Made by a program: the position numbers and the translations under genes. 64,000 bases of DNA, taken from NCBI GenBank assembly GCA_022577435.1, contig JAKOON010000009.1, positions 11,923,911 to 11,987,910 of the forward strand, given 5' to 3'. The DNA is from Embiotoca jacksoni. Its lineage: Eukaryota; Chordata; Actinopteri; Embiotocidae. The notes under the pieces are model-generated. The model saw only the letters and a program-made list of their open reading frames with translations. It was not told where the DNA came from and made no database searches. Shown here in pieces: positions 35,113-45,447 of this stretch; positions within the stretch are counted from its first letter, which is position 1; each line of letters starts with the position of its first letter.

Positions 35113-36700
35113 TCCACAGCTACTGAGCTCCCTGCCAGGTAAAGCACCACTATTGCAAATGTTTGTCATTTATTAGGTTAGCTGTTGCTGTTCCTCCTTT
35201 ATGGACTGTATCACTCCAGTATTTTCTGTCCTCAGAGTTCCTTCCTGTCAGCCTTTATAAACAAATAAATCTCAGGCAGATAGTTGTTAGTTTCTATATT
35301 ACCGTCACTTTCAAAATGACAGTAATCCTGATTGGGTGTGTAATTGAATTACAGAAAAAACATTGTTTTCTCATGGTATTATTTTTTTCCGTCTTCCTTT
35401 CCCGCAGATTAAAGCTACAGCAGCTTCAGGGAGTCAAAATGCAGACAGGATGACATCTTGACGTTCCGGACGTCTGGAAGCAACCCAACTCTTCACACTG
35501 TTTTCAGAATGCCCTCGCCTCTCCTCCCTGACCTCAATTTTTGAGAGCAATTTTAACACCAGACTGCTTGAGATTTCCGCTTTAACTGTTCTAATTCGAT
35601 CCCAGCTACTTTGACCACGATCAGACGGGTTGACTTGTGGTCAGCTGCTTTTATCCCACATGAATCACAGTGACAGTCGCACAGGAAGAGCAGGGCACCC
35701 TCACTGTACCAGCTGATACAGAGGAACACATTCTTATTTTGTTTTTCTTCGTTAATTATCCCAAAAAAAAAAACAGATATAACTTTTAAGATCACTTTTT
35801 CTGCTAATATATATTTTATGTTTGATCTACTTTTGGAATTATTTTAAATGTTTGTCTGGTTGGGGTTTTTAGCCTCTGCGAGGGCTCTCTGTACATAGAA
35901 AATATGTTTATATATATTGTAACAATGTTGTGACTGCAATCTGGTTGTTTCAGCATTAGACTCTTCTTAAACTCCGGTTCAGGTCTAATGTTCCTCTGAT
36001 TAAGAATCTTCATTAAGTTGTCGACTATAGTAGAAGGGCATTTGGTCATTCTATTAATTCCGAGCAACACACTTTTATTTTGTGCTTTTTTTTTTTGGGT
36101 TCCCATTGAGGCGGAACATACATACGTACAGCACCTCATCAGTTTATTACCCTTTTCTTTTCTTGGTTATTGGTCAGATGTTTTTCAAACTGCTCCAGGG
36201 TTTTCCACTTAAAGACAATCACGGCATCAATTTTGTTTACCATTACTCATCAATCAACTGATAGTTGGAAAAATAAGATGGAAAATGAAGGACTTGATTC
36301 AAAGTAAGGTGCTGTTTTACATGTTTGTTTCACCGTTTATGGTTCAATTTGTAGTTTCAGCATGTTGGGCTTTTATCTAGTTGTAGGTAGTTCCATGAGT
36401 GAGAGGTGTGGTTTTTTTTCAGCATGTGCACTTGATGTCTTCAGTTTAATTTCAGGAGCATGTATGTAAAATTGAAAATGCACATTGGTGTGTGGTATAT
36501 CACCGATTTTCTCTTTCTTTGACCCAGTTCTGTAGTTTTATAAGGACATAAACCTCGAGGTCTGCTATGTGCTGCCATGACTGTTAAAATATGTTTTGTT
36601 CAGAGAGCCTGGGCACTTCACTGTAAGGTTTTTGTTAGTGTGCCTGTTTTGTAGGGTTTGGATATGCTTGTTGAACAAAATAAAAGTCGAAATGTGTTAT
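35113..36700 (+). other. dazl: dazl 3'UTR with an internal intron
   Basis: After the TAG the exon continues 26 nt to a good donor (CCAG|GTAAAG, exon end 35138). A strong pyrimidine tract and CCCGCAG at 35401-35407 form the matching acceptor, so the 3'UTR probably contains a 269-bp intron. The terminal exon runs from 35408 to the AATAAA at 36679-36684. It contains a Pumilio-type TGTACATA (35890-35897), U-rich stretches with TTTTAT, and two GCACTT hexamers (36428-36433, 36613-36618). Confidence 0.7.
36679..36684 (+). terminator. dazl: dazl polyadenylation signal AATAAA
   Basis: Canonical AATAAA about 1.57 kb downstream of the dazl stop codon, followed by GT- and T-rich sequence suited to cleavage. 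No later strong signal is seen before the GC-richer rftn1 leader region. Confidence 0.65.
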
Positions 36701-37299
36701 CATTTAAGCCTGCTTAGATGGTTCGGGGTTTTTTTGCATCTTTTTTTAACACTGGCATATTTTATATTTTGAGTGAGCAGGTGATGATCTGCATGGAGCT
36801 GCGCACAGCAGTGAGCCAACATGTCGCTCCCAGACTGCCGGGGTTTTTCAGTCAGGGTTGGATTGCCTGTCTTCCCTGGCAACAAGCCCATCATCTCTTG
36901 GTCGCAGAGTTGTTTTTTTGTTTTTGTCACAGTCTGGTAGTGTGACTGGGTTCCCCAGGGGTGCCCCGTCCAGACCTTGACCAACCCCACCCACCCACCC
37001 CTCCCCCAGTCAGACGTTTCTGAATTATGGATAAGTCTGGATAAGCTTCTTATGAAATATGAATTTTCCAAAGGAGGCTCGAGAAAAACACAAACACCTC
37101 CAACCCTGATAACCTTAATAGTAGACCCACATCTGCCTTCGACTAACCCACTAAACTAAAAACTATTGGGGCAGAAACATCTGGAAGCAGTGCATGTGGC
37201 TCATCCCCACGCTACTTTAAACTTCACCTCATCCATTCATGCGTCTTCTGTGACTTTTCTGAAAATCACTTGGGTAAGTTTATCGTTTTTAATCCTTTA

Positions 37300-37689
37300 A
37301 TAGGATTCATATTGTTTTCCCAAAGTGTTTCCAGAGGATCCAACCCAGAGCAGCGAGTGAGGAACAAACAACAGGGAGGAGAGGACGAGATAAACCGCCC
37401 TCTCTTCTCCCTCTCCCCTTCTCCACACACACTGCTGACAGACAGAGGTAGACGGGAGTGTTAATCTGGGGCTTGCAGTCAGTTGTAGTTCCTAAATGAA
37501 GGATTCATGTTTTCCTCCCATTGGATCACTGTCAGAGACGCTGTGTGTCTCTTTGCAACAGCCGTGACGGGGACAGACAGTCAAGACGAGAGAGAGAGAG
37601 AGAGGAGGGACACGCGTCGACTGACTCAAGTGTGAGGAAGCTTTCGGTCCAGTAAACACTTTGTACACACACCGGGACCGACCTAATTG
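37300..37689 (+). other. rftn1: Tentative rftn1 noncoding first exon and promoter region
   Basis: Between the dazl polyadenylation signal and the coding part of rftn1, the best donor is TTG|GTGAGT with exon end at 37689. It is preceded by a GA-rich, locally CpG-containing leader (GACGGGGACAG, an AG repeat at 37590-37604, ACACGCGTCGAC). The first coding exon starts 4 nt after its acceptor with no upstream promoter-like sequence, so a separate leader exon is required. The 5' limit is unknown. Confidence 0.45.
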
Positions 37690-38295
37690 GTGAGTTGAAT
37701 ACTTTTGGCTCTTTATCAATTCCAGCAAAACAAAGATGTCTCATATCTGTTTAAGAAAGGCTTGTTATTTAGATAATTCTTGGAAATATTTGTCGCAAGA
37801 ATTAATTCGATTTTTCCCACATACATTTTTTTTTTTTTTGTCTCACTTAAACGCGTGTGACTTTTCTCTTTGTGGATTGCGCTGCTTTGTAAACAACTTT
37901 AAGGGCAGTTAATGAACTACAGAGCGAGAGGTGCCTCCTTAAATTTCAGATCAGGACTCTTTGGCAGCCTTGCCCAATAAAACATTGGTGACAGAGAGAA
38001 ATCTCTCCGGTTCAGACAGTCATTTGATTTGTGTGTTGTTGTGTGCCATTTGTATCCGCGGCGGAAAGAAATGAATAAGCCCTCCGCTCACTGTCACAGG
38101 TTGAAGTGAACTCAAGATATGCGTGACGGAGTAAATGTGCAGAGCGCAGATGGAGGGAGGGGTGCGTGTGTGTGTGTGTGTGTCAGAACGAGAAAGATTT
38201 GGTGCGTAAGCGGCCTGTCATGTATCATTTCCCGTTCACTAAACTACCGCCGTTAAGGGGCAGCTCCAGCCAACCACGTGTTGTGAAAGTGGTTG

Positions 38296-38298
<3 letters not shown>

Positions 38299-38361
<63 letters not shown>

Positions 38362-38369
38362 GCGCGCGG
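38299..38369 (+). repeat. (GT)n(GCGT)n(GC)n microsatellite in rftn1 intron 1
   Basis: About 21 GT units grade into GCGT units and then a pure CG run. A smaller GT tract lies at 38165-38182. The alternating purine-pyrimidine composition makes it a strong Z-DNA candidate, about 0.6 kb downstream of the tentative leader exon. Confidence 0.95.
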
Positions 38370-39774
38370 TTGCACGCACCAAAGAGGAAAAAGGAAAGCC
38401 AGAAACATGTAATTTCAAGCTCGGCTGCACCCACAAAATGCATGGGACATCAATTAGTTACATGCCTATGTGTATGGCTGCCCACTATACAGCTTGAAAT
38501 CTATGAAAGCATTTGGAAAAAGTAGCATTAGTGGTGAGTGGCATCCTGTTTATCACATTGGCCGTGCAAACACTAGGCTGATATTCTTTAAATCGCAAGT
38601 TAGCCCTCAAAAATCTTGTATGTGATGGATTCAGGATCTACCATATGAGCCCACCTCGGGGCTCAGGAAATTGATGCCTCTGTCCCAACAAGCCTCCCTT
38701 TGTTCATAAACTGTTCTTTCTTAGAGAAAAATAAGCTGTGCAAGAAGCTGTGAGACAGACTAATACATCACTGTCATAATTTGTTTTTATCCGCCCCATG
38801 CAGCCTCATTAGAACACGGTTTGAGGTGACTACTTTGTTGCTTGGGGGAATCACACCTCCCTCCAGGCAACTTGACACGCTCCCACTGTTTGTCTGTCTG
38901 TCTCCATTTCTTCCTCCTTCTGTCTTTCTCCTGATTCTATTCTTGCTGCCATGATCATCAGCATCATCGCTCCGGTCTTGGAGAGAAACTGAGTGGAGCT
39001 CCAACCCTGTGGGAGGGAAACCCACTCCCCAGGACTCAGTCTGTCACCTCTAATTTTGAAATTCAGTGCAAAAGTGTATTGTATATGCAAAATGCTTAAA
39101 TAAGCAGTTTTATGTAACAGTTTTTATTGGCATACCATGATCTTTAAGAGCCAGGCAACGATCAAAAGTGACCTAATTTAGAGTTACATTGTTGCGGGCT
39201 AAAAAAAAAAAACAACAGCCTTGCATGCACAGTAGTTATAATATCATTCACATTATGGCTTCAAGGTAGGCCCACAAAGACAAATAATATAGCTATGAGT
39301 GACAGTTTTATTTTTGTTATTTGTTTTTTTAATAATTCAGTTTATCCATCAGGTATACAAATTCACAAAATCAACAATTATATTATATGCAGGAAATATG
39401 TAATATTTACTGCACTCTAATCTCAGGTAACATACAGTTGTAGTGAGGGGTGATGCAAAAAGGTGTGGTTGCATCATACTATATTCCGGAAATAGTAAAA
39501 TAGGCCACTACAATCTTTTGCTTTTGTCCTGTGAATCAATGTAACAGTTAAAAAGTTTAAACATTTGTTCTATTAGCTGGATAACTTCAGACAAACAAGT
39601 GATAATACAGTAGCCGCACCTCTGCAGACTGAAAGTATTCCTAAATGTCACTTTTCGTAGCGCCTCGAAATACTAATGCTAATTTGCAACAAAAATGATT
39701 TATAGGACACGAGGTTGTTGAGATCAAGTACTGTGCTTAAAACTCTAAAAGTAAACAGAAAAAACAAACTCAAC

Positions 39775-40070
39775 ACTCGCATTTGGTGTGACCACCACTT
39801 GCCTTTAAAACATAACTATAATTGTCCAAGGTAAACCTACTCGATGAATCTTGGATGTCTCTTCATGTAATCCCAGACGGGCTCGATGATGTTGAGATCA
39901 GGACTCTGTGGGCGTCAAACCATCTGTTGCAGAACTCCATATTTTTCTTGTTTCTTTACGGGTTGTTTGTGCTGCAGAATAAATTTAGGACAATAATACG
40001 CCTCCCTGATGTATAATGTGAGGGATAAGAATCTAAATATCTTAATTACCTAAAACCTTTGCACAGTACT
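39775..40070 (-). mobile_element. Decayed Tc1/mariner transposase remnant
   Basis: On the minus strand, around 39845-39915, the sequence reads QSPDLNIIEPVWDYMKRH, which is the conserved region before the last catalytic acidic residue of Tc1/mariner DDE transposases. Flanking phrases (CTGCAGAATAAATTTAGGAC, GCCTCCCTGATG, TTGGTGTGACCACCACTTGCC) match the same fish element as I remember it. It is internally deleted and full of stops, so it is an inactive fossil in rftn1 intron 1. Confidence 0.8.
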
Positions 40071-40499
40071 GCATATACAAGTAACAACACACTGTGAACA
40101 GAGTAGGATTTTCTGTGCGGAGAGCATTACTGTTGGGATGCCACAAATTGCACTAGCACACTTTTACTGCGACCCCAGAAAATACTGATTGGCTAATAGG
40201 TGGAAAAATTATATTTGGACTAGAGTTAGGCCATGAAATCAAGCAGTATATTGACCTATAAATGGCTTGTTGCAGAAATGTTGATATGGGGTGGAAACCT
40301 TGACCCAATATATGTTATGTATAAATTGTGCCTCCAGATAGCACATATGACTTTATTTTTATGCTCAATCTCAGTACATCTACAAAAAAAAATTATTACA
40401 ATATTTTAAGGGATCATTATAGCTATAAGTGGCTATAGGGTGATCATTATTAAATTATTAAATATTGATATTGGTGTAGTACATACAGTATCCTTTGGC

Positions 40500-40625
40500 C
40501 ATAATAAAGACATCTAATATTATATTAGATATAATATATAATATACATATATATCTATATCTATAGATAGATAGATATTATATCTAATATTATATTAGTA
40601 TTATAATAATAATAATATAATAAAG
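40500..40625 (+). repeat. AT-rich low-complexity tract
   Basis: TA, TAT, GATA and ATA units, with TCTAATATTATATTAG present twice (about 40512 and 40583). It is an AT-rich microsatellite cluster with hairpin potential; no gene. Confidence 0.85.
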
Positions 40626-41156
40626 ATCCAAACGGTGTGGCCTGCATCACATCAGTTGAAGAGTCAGCCTGTTGTGTTAACGCCGCCTCCCAATTTCTCT
40701 GCTGGAACAACCACTGCTGAGTGAATTACAAAAAAGACATCACTAACTGTGCACTGCTTCTGATTTTCCTCAGAAATGTCGCCACAGACACCTAGATCTC
40801 TTTGTAATACTGCAAATGCCTTTCATCAACAGGCCCCAGGCTTAATTACTATATTGTTACCTCTTTTAGCAATAGATAGTGGCTAAATAGACATTTGGTT
40901 GAATACAAATCTTCAAGATTACTTTAAATCATGGCTCAACATAACTTTTTTTTACCATTAACTCAAACAATATTAGTGTAGTGATCAAATTGGAAAAATG
41001 TATTTTGAGGTTCACCGACATGGACTTTAACCTTGCATCCATTCTCAATATTTCCTTGTCTGCGCAGCTCATTGTGCATTAATTAGTTTCTTACTTCTCA
41101 TCATAATAGGTCTTGCTCGATACTAAACGTGAACATACAGCATATTTCTCATATAA

Positions 41157-41180
41157 ATTTTTTTTTTTTTTTTTTTTTTT
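41157..41180 (+). repeat. Poly-T run in rftn1 intron 1
   Basis: More than 20 T residues, possibly the reverse complement of a retroposon A-tail; no recognisable element body is attached. Confidence 0.8.
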
Positions 41181-42659
41181 AAACAACAGCGTGGACAATA
41201 ACAAGTGTTCAGCAGGAGACGGAAAATGTGGAGTCTATGGCGGAGTCTACCCGGTGGTTCTTGCTGTGAAATTTCCCAATCATGTGTCCGTCTGTAGCTC
41301 CCTCTGCTGCGGTTGAATATTGCTTCTTGGCAAGCACCCCCACCCCCACCCCCCCTCATCCTCCACCCCCCCCAGGAGGTGGTGCGGGAGGTAGCAGAGC
41401 AGTGGCATAGCGCAGACGGATTATGCTCTCGCGTAAATCTGCTGTCATTTCAAAACTCTCCGTTACAAGAGATTCTCTAATGAGAAGCCCTCTGCTACTC
41501 CTCGTCTGTCTCCCCTTTCACTCCGTTCTCTCTTTTTCATTCCTTTTATCTGTCGCTCTCTCTCTCTCTCTCTCTCCTTTCTCTCCCCGTTTAATGGATG
41601 TTTTTTGCTGTCAAGGCCTTTTTATGCCTGTGTGTTTGCACGACAGCGAGGGAGAAATTCTGTTTGAAGTCAACATGTAGAGAAAAAGGCCTCATATGTA
41701 GCAAAAAGGCCTCAAGTCTTCAACTCAGGAGTTTCTCTGGCACTACAACCTTGGTTTTTCATTTCAATGTTGCGTCCAATTACAGATATCTGTTTCTAAA
41801 CCTCGCAGACAAGAGTTCATCTGTTAAAGTGAGGCCTTTGTTTTGAAACAGAACTGTCAGCATGCAATGAAAAGGATAATGAGATGTTGGATCAAACAGT
41901 AGAACAGTTGGCTAGTCAGTACCAACAGTAACCGATCACATTTTATTTTAGAGCAACAAAACCAACTGCCACGAGCAAAATAGGAAGCGTCTTATTCCGA
42001 ATTGTTATGATTTGTTCGCACAGCTTTATGTATTATGAATAGAGGTGTAAGGCTATGAATGAATTTGCTGTGTTTGAATGGTTTTGATCACTTGCATTGG
42101 GTTAGGGTAGAAACTGATTAAAATACTTGAGCAGTAAAGTCTAAAGTAAGGATAGGAAGGCTCCAATGCAAGACTCGGTGATAGAGGAACGATGTCTGCT
42201 ACGTTATTGTAACCTTGATCTTCTTGCTTCCTCCTTTATTCAACTCTCCATCTACTCCCAGACCTTCTCTCCTAATCAGCCAGAGATGAAGCCTGCTGAA
42301 CATCCCCGCATTAAACCCACCTTTGGTCCCTTAGCAGACAAAACGTATTAGAGTACAGCCCTGGAGGAAAAATGTTTGGGAGTGTCTACATGCTCTAACT
42401 TAGTCATAACCCGGGGCCCTTTTGGCTGTCTGTATGTCTGGAGACATTGTAATAGTTTTACGGGACTTAACTGGCTCAGCAGGGGAGCTCTTTTACTGTG
42501 CACTCATGAGCTACCAGACAGAGGGAATGATCGAGGGAAGCATGGAGGGTTGGACGGGTTGCCAGCAGAGAGTGTGGAAGGGCACAATTTAACAATTATA
42601 ATGTACAGACAGGAAGAATCCGAGAGGGGAGCAATAGATTAGCCTGGCGCTGCCCGCCT

Positions 42660-43520
42660 ATTGCTCACAGCAGTTGCTGTTGTGCTCACAGTCTGGAAAT
42701 CCTGTTTGCTCAGCCACCCTGAAGGGCAGACCTGTCAGGTACAGTGGGGGTGGCTAAGTGCGATGACATTGAAGTCAAGCGTTTGCTTCAAAATTTTTGC
42801 TGCTTTCAAATTGAATCGAACTGATGAGCCCCTAGATATACAACAGGGGGAGTTGTGTGAACTGTGTGCTAAAGGGGACGGCGTTTAGAAGCCACACAGG
42901 CTAACAATTTAGCAAGCTACCAGGCAGATAATGTAATGCAGGAAATGCAAAGGCTCAGCAAATTAACTAGCTTAATATCCAACAAAAAAATTAACTTCCA
43001 TGGCCTCTGCCATTTCTGTAAATGTTAGAAAACACTTCACAACTCGTGAACTCGTGGCTTATAGAAAATGCTGAGTTCTGTTCATATGGAGTCTTCCCGT
43101 GTACGTGGTAAATACAACCCCATGAATGAAGCAGGTTACAACAGTGGCAGCGTTAAGGTAGACAAAACGATGAGCATGTTTTAGGAATGTTTGCAAATAT
43201 TGAGCAATTGAAGCTGGAGCCAGAATAATTCCTAAAATTAAAAAAACAAATATCTGCAATGGTTAATTACAGATATAGCGTTGCTCTCTGCTCCCATTGG
43301 AGGAGGTTATCTGTTTTTTCCAGTTTGGTGAGTTTCGGTGCACATCATACGACATATTGTGGCCAATGCCAATTGGTTAAATGCTTCTCCAATATAGTTT
43401 CAAAATTAACCTGAGGTTTACGCTCATTCGGATGCCACAACTGGAAACAATCCCAAAGAGATCGTGGCCAGACTTGATCTGTTCACGCAGTGAATTTGGC
43501 TCTGGTAATACCAGACTATA
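42660..43520 (+). repeat. Interspersed repeat copy A, interrupted
   Basis: The 5' part (about 42680-42850; TGCTCACAGTCTGGA, GAAGTCAAGCGTTTG) and the 3' part (about 43390-43520; CAAAATTAACCTGAGG, GCTCATTCGG, TCTGGTAATACCAGACTA) each match copy B at 46085-46415. In copy A they are separated by about 540 bp of unrelated sequence. The family is not identified. Confidence 0.6.
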
Positions 43521-44215
43521 AATAGATAGCCCAATGGTGATGAAATAAGGGACAGAGAGGAGACAGTAGAGTTTGAATTGGGGAGCAAGACTTGGAGGGA
43601 AGCAGAGAAAATAAAAGTGGATGAATGGAGTGCATGTAGAGGTCAGAATTAATGAGGGAGGGAAGGCTGGGAATTCCTGTAATCAGATGGACACAAAATG
43701 AGAGAATGGCAAAAATCAAGAGTTTAACTGCGAGCCTAATCAAAGCCATTGTACCCACAGAATATGGTCTTAATCAAAGATGGTAGACAGAAGCAGTAAA
43801 GAGCCTGAAAAGAAAAGGGATGATTAAGGCATGGGTCAGACAAGTTTTGCAAATCATGAAAAAGACCACCTGAAGAATTAATGGTGTAAGAGTTTTGGAG
43901 GTTGATAGATGAGTCAAGAGGAAAGAGAAGGATGGTGGGAAGGGGAGGGGAGACCCAATCAGAGAAGTTATACTGTTGACTTTCTCCTTCTCCCAAAGCG
44001 TCGCCTCTCCATCTCTCCTCGTCTGTCCTCATAATGAAAGAGCATGTTGTATTGAAAGAATAATGACTCTTAATTGCTTGTTCTTTGCAAAATTGAAAAT
44101 GACTGAGTGTACTGTCTGAAGACAAATGGGCTATAAAAACGGAACAAAGATGCTGCATTTTTGCAACTTTGTAACCTTTTGAAATGCACATGCCATGAAA
44201 TCAAAGCTGTAAGTC

Positions 44216-44235
44216 CACACACACACACGCACACA

Positions 44236-44293
<58 letters not shown>
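44216..44293 (+). repeat. (CA)n/(CGCA)n microsatellite
   Basis: Alternating CA and CGCA units over about 78 bp in rftn1 intron 1. Cys-Val and Arg-Ala frames across it are artefacts. Confidence 0.95.
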
Positions 44294-44296
<3 letters not shown>

Positions 44297-45363
44297 CAGG
44301 CTTGATGTAGTCTGTTAGGATCGTTAGCTGAGTTAATGTCCATGCACTTGGCCCAATGGGAGTTACTGTGTCATTCTCCATGCTCTCCAAACAGATACAG
44401 AGATACAGATATAGACCCGTCTCTGGGGAAGACATATGCGCACACACGCAACATGCAGATGTGCTCTTTGCCGTGTGGCTCTTACAAGCCGTGGCAGAAG
44501 GCAATATTAGATGTATCTGCAGTGATGGTTCGAGGGTACGAACGCTGTCATATCAGATTAGCTTGACGGTTTTTGGCCACGCACCTTTGCTCTTGTCAAT
44601 TACCCGTCTCCCTGTCCTCTCTTTTGTCATTCTTCCACTTTCCAGTCTCAATCATTTGTCTCAAAAAAGAACCCACTCTTCTTCTGGTTTTTTTTTTTTA
44701 ATCTTTATATGCAACCCAGATCTTTGGATTTAAATTCCCTGTTGAAATTCAGAAGAGGAGGATTTTTTTCAATAATTTTCAAGCTCTATTCAAGTTGTGT
44801 TTCAAATATCCTGTTCTCCAGGGACTCTGCTGGTCCTTACACAATCTGAAAAAGTCTAAAAATAACACGATTTTCTTTGTGCTTCACGGTAAGCCTTGGA
44901 TCAACATTTAAATTGGTTAGCTGTACAACATGCTTTATATCTTTGCGCTCCTCTTCTCTTTCTGTCTATCTAGTCTCATGTCCCTCTGCTTGGCAGGGCA
45001 GCAAATTCGTCTCATTTCTGCTTTAATTCGTTCTGATCAAACATGTCGCTCTCAATCAGCCCTATTTGATTTGGAGATGCCCGTATCACAGCCCACCAAG
45101 CAGGTAATGGCTGACACCCTCATATTTCAGTGATATTGCAGTGCATGTGTGTGGTTTGAATGTGTGAATGTGTTATTTCCCGAAGCTTGAGCTTGCACGT
45201 GCGCAATAGCATTTAGACTCGTGACTATCACACACTCCATTGGAGGTGCTAATGCACTCTTCATTTAGAAATTCTATCGATTCCATGTCTCCCACTTAAG
45301 TCTTTGTTACGCCCCTCCTCTTTTTTTCTTTTCATCTCACATCTTTTTAAAATGCCATTAAAC

Positions 45364-45442
45364 CTCCTCTCCTCTCCTCTCCTCTCCTCTCCTCTCCTCT
45401 CCTCTCCTCTCCTCTCCTCTCCTCTCCTCTCCTCTCCTCTCA
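45364..45442 (+). repeat. (CTCCT)n pentanucleotide repeat abutting an rftn1 acceptor
   Basis: About 16 near-perfect CTCCT units run directly into the CAG of the acceptor for the first coding rftn1 exon (exon begins 45444). The repeat is the polypyrimidine tract of that splice site. The repeat is open in the frame of the start codon, but the mature protein must begin at MGC for acylation. Confidence 0.95.
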
Positions 45443-45447
45443 GAGAT

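Larger units (their letters stand above)
37690..45443 (+). other. rftn1: rftn1 intron 1 (tentative), repeat-rich
   Basis: About 7.75 kb between the tentative leader donor and the first coding exon. Apart from the microsatellites, the Tc1/mariner remnant and repeat copy A listed separately, I see AT-rich unique sequence and no second gene. A CpG-poor, C-rich patch lies at 41336-41373 and a CT repeat at 41551-41577. Confidence 0.6.

Noticed and set aside
44216..44293. Regular CGCA/CA spacing that might look like a repeat array
   Set aside because: It is a microsatellite with no unique spacers, so not a CRISPR-type array.
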